From Polaribacter atrinae (GTDB taxonomy: Bacteria; Bacteroidota; Bacteroidia; Flavobacteriales; Flavobacteriaceae), in contig NZ_CP150660.1 of NCBI RefSeq assembly GCF_038023995.1, forward strand, positions 3,346,501 to 3,410,500: a DNA stretch of 64,000 nt. The letters are read 5' to 3'. Below are positions 24,681 through 32,710 of this stretch, one piece after another. The notes under the pieces are model-generated. The model saw nothing but the letters and a program-made list of their open reading frames with translations, did no database searches and was not told where the DNA came from. The translations under genes and the position numbers were made by a program. How positions within the stretch are numbered: position 1 is the stretch's first letter; each line of letters begins with the position of its first letter.

Positions 24681-25058
24681 AATCGAACTCGGGTCCAAAC
24701 GAGCAGCCAAAAAGCTTTCTACATACTTAGTTCTTTCTTAATTTTCGACTAAAGGTTGATTAAGAACAATCTGCCTTTAGCTTATCTTCTTTAGTTTCAA
24801 AAATTTGCCGAAGCTTCAAATTTTCTATATTTACTTTTACGATGCCCAAAAGTGAATCGCCGTAAATCAAGGCTATTCGTGGACATAAAGCTTGCACACC
24901 TAGTGTGCCGAGGCCAATCCTACTGTGATTCGGATTAAGCAGCTAAAGCGTAGTTATCTTCGCCGTTTAAAAAGTTGAAATTAGGTTTTACGAGTGTTAT
25001 TTCATAACTCGGTATGCTTACAAATTCACTGTCCTCGCTGTCAAAACCAGTCGTCCCC
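24668..25058 (-). ncRNA. ssrA: tmRNA (SsrA)
   Basis: About 391 nt. tmRNA rescues stalled ribosomes and tags the unfinished protein. The 5' end reads GGGGACGACTGGTTTTGACA, the usual bacterial tmRNA start. The 3' end has the T-arm CCGAG-TTCGATT-CTCGG and the acceptor strand CGTCTCC with discriminator A. GGGGACG pairs with CGTCTCC (one G-U). CCA is not encoded. The tag reading frame at 24935-24964 encodes (N)GEDNYALAA followed by TAA, close to the GENNYALAA type of flavobacteria. The gene is the integration target of the element. Confidence 0.95.
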
Positions 25059-25071
25059 GTTTTAATAGTTT

Positions 25072-25161
25072 GGGCGTTACCGCACAAAAAAGTGTGGTCA
25101 GGCTTTCCGTTATATCTTTTTAATGAAAAATTAAAAAGGATGTCACTTCAATCCTTAACGC
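25072..25161 (-). ncRNA. Conserved structured element, Flavo-1-like, in the ssrA leader
   Basis: On the minus strand it starts GCGTTAAGGATTGAAGTG and ends AACGCCC, with GAAAGCCTG between; the GCGTT and AACGC ends pair. A GC-rich hairpin (CCACAC with GTGCGG) lies near the 3' end. The same three blocks in the same order occur at 30731-30812. From memory this resembles the Flavo-1 RNA motif of Bacteroidota. It lies between the probable promoter and the tmRNA 5' end. Confidence 0.55.
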
Positions 25162-25167
25162 GGTCTG

Positions 25168-25175
25168 CAAAAGTA
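25168..25175 (-). promoter_or_regulatory. Probable ssrA promoter -7 box
   Basis: On the minus strand TACTTTTG matches TAnnTTTG. Transcription from it would start at about 25161, the first base of the conserved element, and run on into ssrA. Confidence 0.55.
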
Positions 25176-25277
25176 TAAAAAATACAGTTGCTTATCACCA
25201 TAAATTCTAATATCTTCGAGCAAATATTATACCAATCCTACAGAACTTGTCTAAAGGTCTCTAAAAACACTAAAATT

Positions 25278-26483
25278 ATGAAGTTTGGCATTATAAAAGA
25301 ACGTAAAAATCCCCCAGATAGAAGAGTTGTTTTTTCACCAGGAAAGCTACAGGAATTTAAGAAAAACTATCCGGAAGCGGTTATTAAAGTAGAGTCTTCA
25401 GATATTAGAGTGTTTTCTAACGAAGCTTATAAAGCTGCAGGATTAGAGGTAACTGAAAATGTGTCAGACTGCGATGTTTTATTAGGTGTCAAAGAAGTGC
25501 CAATTGAGGCTTTAATCAACAATAAAAAATATTTTTTCTTTAGTCACACTATTAAAAAGCAACCCTATAACAGAAAATTGTTATTAGCTATTCTAGAAAA
25601 AAATATAGAATTATACGATCATGAAACGATTGTAGGTGAAAACGGAATGCGTTTAATTGGTTTTGGGCGTTATGCAGGTATAGTTGGTGCTTACAATGGT
25701 TTTAGAGCAATTGGTTTAACAAACGAAACCTTTAATTTACCAAAAGCAAAAACTTTAGAGAGTCAACAAGAACTAATTTCTGAATTAAAGAAAATAAAAT
25801 TACCAAACATAAAAATTCTTTTAACAGGTAACGGAAAAGTAGCTTACGGAGCAAAAGAAATGTTAGATGCAATGTCTATTAAAGAAGTTTCTGTAGATGA
25901 ATATTTAAAAAACTCGTTTAACGAGCCTGTTTATTGTTTGGCAGATGTGTTAGATTATAACAAGCGTAAAGACGGACAAATACTAGATAATTTTGATTTT
26001 TATGATCATCCAGAAAAGTATGAATCTGATTTTATGCGTTTTGCTAAAGTAACAGATTTTTTCATCGCTGGTCATTTTTACGGCAACGGAGCACCTTATT
26101 TGTTTACAAGAGAAGACGCAAAAGCTAAAGACTTTCATATAAAATTTGTTGCAGATATTTCTTGTGATGTAGATGGGCCGGTGGCATCTACCATAAAAGC
26201 ATCAACGATTGCAGACCCTATTTATGGTTACAATCCACAAACAGAATCTGAAGTTAATTTTAAAGACAAAGAAGCTATTGTTGTAATGGCAGTAGACAAT
26301 TTACCTTGTGAATTGCCAAAAGATGCGAGCGAAGGTTTTGGAGAAATGTTTTTACAAAATGTTATTCCTGCTTTTTATAATAATGACAAAGAGGGCGTTT
26401 TACAACGAGCAAAAATGACAGAAAACGGAAAATTGACCCCACGTTTTTCTTATTTACAAGATTATATTGAAGGAAAAGAATAA
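25278..26483 (+). CDS. Saccharopine/alanine dehydrogenase-like NAD(P)-binding enzyme
   Basis: 401 residues from ATG 25278, where the family start MKFGIIKERKNPPDRRVVFS begins; the reading frame is open further upstream but without conserved sequence. The N-terminal domain belongs to the alanine dehydrogenase / PNT group. HETIVGENGMRLIGFGRYAG is a substrate-side loop. The segment ILLTGNGKVAYGAKEML is the dinucleotide-binding turn. FFIAGHFYGNGAPYLFTRED fits flavobacterial proteins annotated as NAD-dependent saccharopine dehydrogenase (lysine-forming). Cytosolic amino-acid metabolism is likely; the exact substrate is uncertain. The stop overlaps the ATG of the next gene. Confidence 0.78.
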   Translation: MKFGIIKERKNPPDRRVVFSPGKLQEFKKNYPEAVIKVESSDIRVFSNEAYKAAGLEVTENVSDCDVLLGVKEVPIEALINNKKYFFFSHTIKKQPYNRKLLLAILEKNIELYDHETIVGENGMRLIGFGRYAGIVGAYNGFRAIGLTNETFNLPKAKTLESQQELISELKKIKLPNIKILLTGNGKVAYGAKEMLDAMSIKEVSVDEYLKNSFNEPVYCLADVLDYNKRKDGQILDNFDFYDHPEKYESDFMRFAKVTDFFIAGHFYGNGAPYLFTREDAKAKDFHIKFVADISCDVDGPVASTIKASTIADPIYGYNPQTESEVNFKDKEAIVVMAVDNLPCELPKDASEGFGEMFLQNVIPAFYNNDKEGVLQRAKMTENGKLTPRFSYLQDYIEGKE

Positions 26484-26704
26484 TGACTGAAGACAGACAA
26501 TTTTTGATAGATTTAGCAAACATGAAAATGCCATTTGGTAAATACAAAGGCAAATACCTTATAGATTTACCAGAACATTACATTGTTTGGTATAAAAACA
26601 AAGGTTTTCCTAACGGAAAATTAGGGAAACAAATGGAGTTAGTCTATGAGCTTCAATTAAATGGATTAGAAGATATTATAAGAAAAATTAGACGTCAGTT
26701 TTAG
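26483..26704 (+). CDS. DUF3820 family small protein
   Basis: 73 residues. It shows the full DUF3820 pattern: MPFGKYKGKYLIDLPEHYIV followed by WYKNKGFPNGKLG and an amphipathic helix. Function is not established for the family; some members are linked to DNA-processing or virulence regulation. It starts within the stop of the dehydrogenase gene (TAATG), so the two are translated together. Its end overlaps by 17 bp the 3' end of the convergent DUF2809 gene. Confidence 0.82.
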   Translation: MTEDRQFLIDLANMKMPFGKYKGKYLIDLPEHYIVWYKNKGFPNGKLGKQMELVYELQLNGLEDIIRKIRRQF

Positions 26705-27071
26705 TTTTTATTAGATGTTTTTCTACTAAAATTATACTGATAATTCCTAAAGTATACGCAACCAAATCTCCAATACTAAAAGAGGTGCCTAGTATTATTT
26801 TTAATGTTTTAGAATAGGCTATTGGAAAGTTGTTTTGTAAATCTGATAATTGAAGAAATTCAATGCTAAAAGCGATTATAAAAGTTATTAAAATTGCTTT
26901 TTCTATCGATATTTCTACGATACTTTTTATCAAAGTATAGACCAACATAACAGCTAAATAATCACCAATTGTAAATCTTAGAAAACCAGAAGCAAATCTT
27001 TCTATCAGTATTTCTATTATCAACAGTAAAATAAATGCTGTAAAATATTTTAAATTAAATTGTATCATCAT
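26688..27071 (-). CDS. DUF2809 family membrane protein
   Basis: 127 residues, almost entirely hydrophobic, with four predicted membrane helices. The GDYLAVMLVYTLIKS and FSIEFLQLSDLQNNF segments with the final SIGDLVAYTLGI are the DUF2809 signature. The role is unknown; the fold is VanZ-like. It is 71 bp downstream of creD on the same strand, beyond a hairpin. Confidence 0.8.
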   Translation of the reverse strand: MMIQFNLKYFTAFILLLIIEILIERFASGFLRFTIGDYLAVMLVYTLIKSIVEISIEKAILITFIIAFSIEFLQLSDLQNNFPIAYSKTLKIILGTSFSIGDLVAYTLGIISIILVEKHLIKTKTDV

Positions 27072-27087
27072 TTTTATTTTATAAAAG

Positions 27088-27124
27088 AGGCTGTTTTAAA
27101 AGTTTTCTATTTTTTAGACAGCCT
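27088..27124 (-). terminator. Hairpin between creD and the DUF2809 gene
   Basis: AGGCTGT (27088-27094) pairs with ACAGCCT (27118-27124). A T-run on the + strand and TTTTATAAAA on the minus strand let it work in both directions. It would separate creD from the downstream gene. Confidence 0.6.
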
Positions 27125-27142
27125 TTTTTAATATTTAAACTT

Positions 27143-28531
27143 CTAACTATTTTCCCAATCTATTTTTCTTGAAGCAAACATAACCGCTGCCAGAATTACA
27201 AATAAACCAATACTGCCTACTAACAATGCATAATTTTCTAACTGAATAATGACAAAAATAAAGGTGTATAATGCCGTTAATGAAATTCCAATAAAAATTG
27301 GAAACTTGATGTTTTTCAAGATTGATTTAGAGTATAAAGTGATTAAAGTAACAACGGAAGCTCCTGCAATTAAATAAGCTTTTAGGTAACTACTATGTTC
27401 CGAAATAGATATTAATAAGGTGTAAAACATGGTTAATGCAATACCAATCATTAAATATTGAAACGGATGGATGTTTATTTTACTCATAGATTGTATCAAA
27501 AAGAAAATTAAGAACGTAAGTCCAATAACTAAAAACCCATATTTAGCAGAACGTTCACTTTTTTGATATTCATCAACAGGAATTAAAAAATTAACTCCAA
27601 AAGCATAGTTTTTTAAATTAGGAATTCCGTTAAAGTATTCTTGAGAAAAAGGTCGGTTGATATCTAAAATTTTCCATTTAGCATTAAAACCATTTTCTGT
27701 AATTTTATCAGAATTATGAGGTAAATATTCTCCAATAAAATTCGCTGTTTTCCAATCAGAATTGATGCTAACATCTGTTTCTTGACCTACTGGTATAAAC
27801 CGAATTTGTTTACTACCTTTCATTTTTATGGTTAACGCAAACGAAGTTTTCTTTCCGTTTGGTACATCTAAAAGTTGTAAGTTATTACTTTCTAATTCGT
27901 TTAAATCTAAATAATCCGTATTGTAGGCTATTTGATAATCTGTATTTTTAAAGTTCTTAGAGGTTAACTGATACTTGTTTTTATGAAACTGAATTTCAAA
28001 CAAACTAGCGGCTCCTTTTAAATTTGAAGATTGAATAATTACTCTTGTTTTCTCCCAAAGAATATCTTGGTCGTTAATTTCTATTTCAGAAAAATCGGGT
28101 TTAGAGAAACTTCCATTAATAGCTATGCTACTTTTATAAACGGCGGTTTTATAGATTCCTCTCGTTTTTTCTTCTGGGTTAATGGTTGAATTTATTACCA
28201 ATTTTTTAGGGAAAAAGTGAGCATATTTTATTTTGGTAATTGTTTCCTTTTGTACCTCTTTAGTAATTGGGTTTGTTATCGTTTTTTCTGAATATGTTTT
28301 ATAAGGTACTTTTAAAATAGGACCATAAATTAGAACTTCTTCTCCCCATTTTTGATTGATTTCACTAACAACCTCTTGTTGGCGTATCATTCTTTCGTAG
28401 ATTAAACTTTTAATATAAGAGAGCGGAATCATCAATACAAGTATTAATATTCCTACCATTAACATTCTTGCGGTAATAGAGGTTTTTACCCATCTACCAA
28501 ATTTTCCTTTTTGTTGATTATTTGTTTCCAT
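27143..28531 (-). CDS. creD: Cell-envelope integrity protein CreD
   Basis: 462 residues. After a basic N-terminus comes a membrane helix (MLMVGILILVLMIPLSYI). A large periplasmic domain (about 45-320) has WGEEVLIYGPILKVPYKTY and the CreD signature IPVGQETDVSINSDWK with FIGEYLPHNSD. Several membrane helices close the chain (about 325-455, including INIHPFQYLMIGIALTMFYT). CreD helps keep the envelope intact and in some bacteria belongs to the CreBC regulon. Here it is downstream of a small winged-helix regulator gene, with a palindrome that recurs at two promoters. Confidence 0.9.
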   Translation of the reverse strand: METNNQQKGKFGRWVKTSITARMLMVGILILVLMIPLSYIKSLIYERMIRQQEVVSEINQKWGEEVLIYGPILKVPYKTYSEKTITNPITKEVQKETITKIKYAHFFPKKLVINSTINPEEKTRGIYKTAVYKSSIAINGSFSKPDFSEIEINDQDILWEKTRVIIQSSNLKGAASLFEIQFHKNKYQLTSKNFKNTDYQIAYNTDYLDLNELESNNLQLLDVPNGKKTSFALTIKMKGSKQIRFIPVGQETDVSINSDWKTANFIGEYLPHNSDKITENGFNAKWKILDINRPFSQEYFNGIPNLKNYAFGVNFLIPVDEYQKSERSAKYGFLVIGLTFLIFFLIQSMSKINIHPFQYLMIGIALTMFYTLLISISEHSSYLKAYLIAGASVVTLITLYSKSILKNIKFPIFIGISLTALYTFIFVIIQLENYALLVGSIGLFVILAAVMFASRKIDWENS

Positions 28532-28579
28532 AGTTATTAATTTATTTATAATTGATTGGTTTATTTAATATTTAAAAGA

Positions 28580-28596
28580 ACTTTGAAATTCAAAGT
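28580..28596. promoter_or_regulatory. Palindromic operator upstream of creD
   Basis: ACTTTGAAATTCAAAGT is a 17-bp near-perfect palindrome. It overlaps a TACTTTG box on the minus strand pointing to creD. An almost identical site (15 of 17) is at 29560-29576. Confidence 0.6.
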
Positions 28597-28616
28597 AGGT
28601 GTGTAAAAAAATAGCT

Positions 28617-28913
28617 TTATTTGTTTTTAATTAATTTTTCGAGTGCTTCAATGTGCTTTTTAAATTCCATTTTACCTAATTCGGTTGCTAAGTATTTTGT
28701 GTTTGGTTTTCTGCCAATAAATTGTTTTTCAACTTTTATAAAATCTACTTTTTCTAATGCCTTTGTATGACTGGCTAAATTACCATCTGTGGCACCTAAT
28801 AATTCTTTTAATGTATTAAAATCTGCATATTCATTCACCATCAAAACAGACATAATACCAAGTCGTATTCGGTGATCAAAAGCTTTATTAATATTTAGAA
28901 TTATATTTTTCAA
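28617..28913 (-). CDS. Winged-helix transcriptional regulator
   Basis: 98 residues, about the whole of a single winged-helix domain. FDHRIRLGIMSVLMVNEYAD, then LLGATDGNLASHTKALEK, then the wing EKQFIGRKPNTKYLATELG place it in the MarR/ArsR-like HTH_27 group found next to membrane-protein genes in flavobacteria. No metal-binding cysteines are seen, so the signal is unknown. It lies between a membrane-protein gene and creD on the same strand. The shared palindrome before both neighbours is the obvious candidate for its binding site. Confidence 0.85.
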   Translation of the reverse strand: MKNIILNINKAFDHRIRLGIMSVLMVNEYADFNTLKELLGATDGNLASHTKALEKVDFIKVEKQFIGRKPNTKYLATELGKMEFKKHIEALEKLIKNK

Positions 28914-28940
28914 CTAAGGTTTATTTATTATTAAAAAAGG

Positions 28941-29549
28941 TTATTTTCTATCGTATTTAAAATACATAACAACTCCATATACAATGTGCATTACTCCAAA
29001 ACCAAGTACCCAAAACCAAAAACCATAACCAGGAAGAATAGCAGATAATAAACCTAAAACAATCTGAGTAAGCCCCAAATATTTTACGTCGCCCAAAGTA
29101 AATTTTGAGGCATTAAATAATGCCAAACCATAAAACAATAACATAAGAGCACCTGTTTGTCCGTAACGTTGTTGGTTTAAAATAACGATGATATAAATTC
29201 CGCCAGCTACTAATGGAATCATAAAATTGAATAATAATCTTCTCGTTAAAGGATCCCAAATTTTTTCATTATTCTTTTTGGCTTTGCGTGTAGTTAAAAA
29301 AATCGCAGTTCCTACACTAATAGCTCCAACTAAAAGTAAATCTATTAATGCCAAACGAAAAACTTCGCCGTCTAAAGTAAGAATTCCACCTCCTTTTTGT
29401 GCTACCAACCAATATGCATACCCAGCGCCAATTAAAGCGTAAATTACTGCTAAAATACCAGACAAACCACTCAATGAAATAAATTTTGATGATTTACTCA
29501 TTAAGTTTTTAATTTCTGATATGTCTCTTAAATAATCTTCTTGACTCAT
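28941..29549 (-). CDS. Multi-pass membrane protein of the creD-regulator operon
   Basis: 202 residues with about six membrane helices (for example SLSGLSGILAVIYALIGAGY, then LVAGGIYIIVILN). The ending GFWFWVLGFGVMHIVYGVVM also occurs in similar form in the next upstream gene, so the two are related. A basic loop TRKAKKNNEKIWDPLTRR lies between helices 2 and 3. It precedes the regulator gene by 27 bp and carries the operator in its leader. The function is unknown; such genes commonly travel with this regulator. Confidence 0.75.
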   Translation of the reverse strand: MSQEDYLRDISEIKNLMSKSSKFISLSGLSGILAVIYALIGAGYAYWLVAQKGGGILTLDGEVFRLALIDLLLVGAISVGTAIFLTTRKAKKNNEKIWDPLTRRLLFNFMIPLVAGGIYIIVILNQQRYGQTGALMLLFYGLALFNASKFTLGDVKYLGLTQIVLGLLSAILPGYGFWFWVLGFGVMHIVYGVVMYFKYDRK

Positions 29550-29559
29550 TTCTTAAAGA

Positions 29560-29576
29560 ACTTTGAATTACAAAGT
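29560..29576. promoter_or_regulatory. Palindromic operator upstream of the membrane-protein/regulator operon
   Basis: ACTTTGAATTACAAAGT with the flanking AAAGA and A matches the site before creD. It overlaps a minus-strand TACTTTG box about 25 bp from the start codon, so a bound regulator would block the promoter. Confidence 0.6.
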
Positions 29577-29658
29577 AAATGTAAAATTTTGAATTGCACA
29601 AAAAAAGTTTTAAAATATGATTTTGATATTTAACTATTTGGGTTTAATCAATCAGCCA

Positions 29659-30216
29659 TTATTCTTTTACAACAACACCATAAGCTACATGTGCAATCCC
29701 TAAAATAGAAATAGAAGAGGCCCAATACGTAGGTATTAAAAAACAGATAACTGCTAAAAAAACACTTAAACTTGCCAAGTATAACAAGTTTTGTTGACCT
29801 TTATTCTTTACTAAAAATAGTAAAAGTCCATATAAAATAAGGAAAGTAGGAGTAATGTATTCTATTAAACCAAGATTTATTAAAATTAGTAGCGAGGTAA
29901 TGATTACAACAAATGCAAGCATATATTTTTTTAATGCTATTTTGGTTTGATCATTCCAAAGTTGGACTTGTAATTTTTTAGCATTTCTTTTTCCTGTAAA
30001 AAATAAAGTTAAAGAGGAGAACAGAAAAACGAGTAAGACAATAACAATAATTGATGTTTCTATATTGTCTGAAACTAAATTAGTTAAAGGATTTTCTTCA
30101 ATTAAAGAACTTTTTAATACGGTTTCTATAAAAAAGCCAGCAAGAAAAAAGTAAGCACCAATTAAAATGCTTGTAAATCCTTTTAAAGAGAAATTATTTT
30201 TTATATTATCGTTCAT
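29659..30216 (-). CDS. Multi-pass membrane protein, diverged paralogue of the downstream gene
   Basis: 185 residues from ATG 30216 (MNDNIKNNFSLKG); a GTG at 30252 is in frame but leaves almost no space to the divergent gene. Helices include FTSILIGAYFFLAGFFIETV and ETSIIVIVLLVFLFSSLTLF. The same basic loop between helices (TGKRNAKKLQVQLWNDQTK) and ending (SISILGIAHVAYGVVV) as in 28941-29549 indicate an old duplication. About 110 bp separate it from that gene, and no operator copy was found before its own start. Function unknown. Confidence 0.7.
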   Translation of the reverse strand: MNDNIKNNFSLKGFTSILIGAYFFLAGFFIETVLKSSLIEENPLTNLVSDNIETSIIVIVLLVFLFSSLTLFFTGKRNAKKLQVQLWNDQTKIALKKYMLAFVVIITSLLILINLGLIEYITPTFLILYGLLLFLVKNKGQQNLLYLASLSVFLAVICFLIPTYWASSISILGIAHVAYGVVVKE

Positions 30217-30254
30217 GTAACCGTTGTTTTTTAACTTTCGGCGAATATACACAA

Positions 30255-30623
30255 ATGAAACCTGTAGAAGAATACATATTAAAGCAATCAGAACCTTTCA
30301 AATCAATTATTATGCATTTGCAAATTTTAATTGAAACAAATTTTGCTGAGGTTGATTTACAATTTAAATGGAAAATGCCTTTTTATTATTTAAATGAAAA
30401 ACCATTTTGTTATTTAAATCCGTCTAAAAAGAAAGGATATGTAGATGTTGGTTTTTATACCAATAGTGAATTACAGAAATTTAACGAATTTGTAATTTCT
30501 GATAAAAGAAAAGTAGTAAAATCGTTGCGTTATAAAGAGGTAAGTGATATTGATGCAGAAGTATTGGTTTCTGTTTTAGCAGAAGCATATCAACAAACTA
30601 CAAAAGGTTTTTTCGGAAAGTGA
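30255..30623 (+). CDS. DUF1801 family protein
   Basis: 122 residues. The DUF1801 fold (YdhG-like) is seen in QFKWKMPFYYLNEKPFCYLN, followed by KGYVDVGFYTNSEL and the basic SDKRKVVKSLRYKEVSD. Members are small cytosolic proteins of unknown role. It reads away from the membrane-protein gene with a short shared upstream region and is followed by a terminator. Confidence 0.82.
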   Translation: MKPVEEYILKQSEPFKSIIMHLQILIETNFAEVDLQFKWKMPFYYLNEKPFCYLNPSKKKGYVDVGFYTNSELQKFNEFVISDKRKVVKSLRYKEVSDIDAEVLVSVLAEAYQQTTKGFFGK

Positions 30624-30670
30624 TTTTTATAAGATTTTAATGTCTTTTTTAGTTTTATAAGATAAAAAAA

Positions 30671-30706
30671 ATCCTACAAGATCTAAAGAAAGACCTTGTA
30701 GGGTTT
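30671..30706 (+). terminator. Terminator after the DUF1801 gene
   Basis: CCTACAAG (30673-30680) pairs with CTTGTAGG (30695-30702); AAAAAAA precedes and TTT follows. It can also act on the minus strand. Confidence 0.75.
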
Positions 30707-30730
30707 ATGTAATTAATTTATCAAATAAGT

Positions 30731-30812
30731 GCGTTAAGGATTGAACGGCTTGTTTGAGCTCTTTTATCTTTTTTATAAAAAAAGCGAGTAGTGAAAGCCT
30801 GTTAAAACGCCC
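30731..30812 (+). ncRNA. Second copy of the Flavo-1-like structured element
   Basis: GCGTTAAGGATTGAACGG, GAAAGCCTG and AACGCCC occur in the same order as in the ssrA leader (25072-25161). The ends again pair. No gene covers it. It lies after a terminator and before the 3' end of kdsA, so this copy is not an mRNA leader of a neighbour. Confidence 0.55.
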
Positions 30813-30826
30813 AAAAAAAGTTTGTT

Positions 30827-31645
30827 TTATAAACTATTAATCGTTTTTCTAATAGCAACCAAATTGGTTAATAAACCTTCTAAATTGTCTAAATGTAACA
30901 TGTTTGCTCCGTCAGATTTTGCATTTGCAGGGTCAAAATGAGTTTCTATAAATAAACCATCAACGTTATTTACAATTCCTGCTCTGGCAATAGTTTCAAT
31001 CATATCTGGTCTACCACCTGTAACTCCCGCAACTTGATTTGGCTGTTGTAAAGAATGGGTAACATCTAAAATTGTTGGTGCAAATTTTCGCATTTCTGGG
31101 ATTCCCCTAAAATCTACAATCATATCTTGGTAACCGAACATGGTTCCTCTATCTGTAATCCACGCTTTTTCTGAACCCGCATCTTTTACTTTTTGAACTG
31201 CATGTTTCATAGCACCCGGACTCATAAATTGTCCTTTTTTTAAATTGACAACTTTACCTGTTTGTGCAGCAGCAACAACTAAATCTGTTTGACGCACTAA
31301 AAAAGCAGGAATCTGTAAAACATCTACATATTCTGCGGCTTTTATAGCATCTGAAACTTCATGAATATCGGTAACAGTTGGTACATTAAAAGTTTCTGAA
31401 ACTTTACGTAAAATTTTCAATGCTTTTTCATCTCCAATTCCTGTAAAACTATCAATTCTACTTCTATTGGCTTTTTTAAAACTCCCCTTAAAAATATAAG
31501 GAATTTCTAATTTGTCTGTAATGGTAATTACTTTTTCTGCAATTCTCATTGCCATTTCTTCACTTTCTATGGCACAAGGACCAGCAAGTAAAAAAAAGTT
31601 ATTAGAATTGGTATGTTTTATGTTTGGTATAAGAGATAAATCCAT
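30827..31645 (-). CDS. kdsA: 3-deoxy-8-phosphooctulonate (KDO-8-P) synthase
   Basis: 272 residues from ATG 31645. It joins arabinose 5-phosphate and phosphoenolpyruvate in the cytosol to give KDO-8-phosphate for lipopolysaccharide. Signatures are FFLLAGPCAIESEEMAMRIA, YIFKGSFKKANRSRIDSFTG, KKGQFMSPGAMKHAVQKVKD and LDVTHSLQQPNQVAGVTGGR. The PHE-like end FIETHFDPANAKSDG is intact. The frame is open to 31663, but the promoter box at 31661-31668 shows that the start is at 31645. It is a single gene with its own promoter, divergent to the M28 peptidase. Confidence 0.95.
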   Translation of the reverse strand: MDLSLIPNIKHTNSNNFFLLAGPCAIESEEMAMRIAEKVITITDKLEIPYIFKGSFKKANRSRIDSFTGIGDEKALKILRKVSETFNVPTVTDIHEVSDAIKAAEYVDVLQIPAFLVRQTDLVVAAAQTGKVVNLKKGQFMSPGAMKHAVQKVKDAGSEKAWITDRGTMFGYQDMIVDFRGIPEMRKFAPTILDVTHSLQQPNQVAGVTGGRPDMIETIARAGIVNNVDGLFIETHFDPANAKSDGANMLHLDNLEGLLTNLVAIRKTINSL

Positions 31646-31660
31646 ATTATATATTTTTAG

Positions 31661-31668
31661 CAAAAATA
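31661..31668 (-). promoter_or_regulatory. kdsA promoter -7 box
   Basis: TATTTTTG on the minus strand matches TAnnTTTG, 16 bp before the ATG. It rules out the longer reading from 31663. Confidence 0.65.
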
Positions 31669-31712
31669 CGAAATAAAATTAGCTATATTTAGCCTTTTAA
31701 AAATCAATTATA

Positions 31713-32702
31713 ATGAAGAAAATTAGCTTAATTTATGTCCTTTTGTTTGCATTTATTTTCTCTTGCAAAGAAAGTTCAAAAGTAATTAAAACCGAAAAAA
31801 AAGTAGCAAAGATAGATTCTATTACTGTAAAAAAACATCTTTATACATTAGCTTCTGATGATATGGAAGGTAGAAAAACCGGAACTCCTGGAATTGAAAA
31901 AGCGGCTAAATACATAGAAAACGAGTTTAAAAGAATTGGATTGTCTACGTATGATACTTTAAAAAATTACAGACAAACATTTACGTTTACCGATAAAAGA
32001 TCTAAAAAAGAAATTACAACAAGTAATATTATTGGTGTTTTAGAAGGGAAATCTAAGAAAAACGAATTTGTGATTATCACTGCACATTACGATCATTTAG
32101 GTATCAGTAAAAAGGAAGGACAATTAGATAGTATTTATAATGGCGCAAATGATGATGCTTCTGGAGTAACAGGTGTTTTGGCCTTGGCAGAATATTTTAA
32201 AGCGGAAGGGAACAATGAAAGAACTATTCTTTTTGTGGCTTTTACCGCTGAAGAAATGGGATTAATTGGTTCTACTCATTTTGGAAAAGGTATTGATGCA
32301 GATAAATTTGTTGCAGGTATTAATTTAGAAATGATTGGTAAAGTACCAAGTTTTGGTCCTAATACAGCTTGGTTAACAGGTTTTGAAAGATCTGATTTTG
32401 GTAAAATTATTCAGAAAAATTTAGAAGGATCAGGATATCAGTTATTTCCAGACCCGTATAAAAAGTTTAATTTATTTTTTAGATCAGACAATGCTTCTTT
32501 GGCTAGGTTAGGGGTTCCTTCACATACTTTTTCTACCACACCAATAGATGTTGATAAAGATTATCATCAAGTTTCTGATGAAGTAGAAACTTTAAATATG
32601 ACGGTTATTACAGAAACCATAAAGGCTGTTGCTAAAGGTACAGAGAGTATTCTTAATGGAACAGATACACCTACAAGAGTTGTGATTAAAGAAAATAAAT
32701 AA
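31713..32702 (+). CDS. M28 family zinc aminopeptidase, lipoprotein
   Basis: 329 residues. The signal peptide ends in the lipobox FSC (Cys18), so it is anchored in an envelope membrane. The two-zinc site of M28 peptidases is visible: H125-YDH128, D147-D148 in GANDDASGVTG, E180-E181 in FTAEEMGL, and later a D/H-containing end (THTFSTTPIDVDKDYHQVSD). It probably removes N-terminal residues from peptides taken up in the periplasm. The gene is followed at 8 bp by a DUF4136 lipoprotein gene, suggesting a shared transcript. Confidence 0.92.
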   Translation: MKKISLIYVLLFAFIFSCKESSKVIKTEKKVAKIDSITVKKHLYTLASDDMEGRKTGTPGIEKAAKYIENEFKRIGLSTYDTLKNYRQTFTFTDKRSKKEITTSNIIGVLEGKSKKNEFVIITAHYDHLGISKKEGQLDSIYNGANDDASGVTGVLALAEYFKAEGNNERTILFVAFTAEEMGLIGSTHFGKGIDADKFVAGINLEMIGKVPSFGPNTAWLTGFERSDFGKIIQKNLEGSGYQLFPDPYKKFNLFFRSDNASLARLGVPSHTFSTTPIDVDKDYHQVSDEVETLNMTVITETIKAVAKGTESILNGTDTPTRVVIKENK

Positions 32703-32710
32703 TATTTCTG

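Noticed and set aside
25188..25277. Thirty extra N-terminal residues for the saccharopine/alanine dehydrogenase-like protein
   Set aside because: The family sequence begins at the Met encoded at 25278. The upstream part overlaps the promoter region and has no conserved character.
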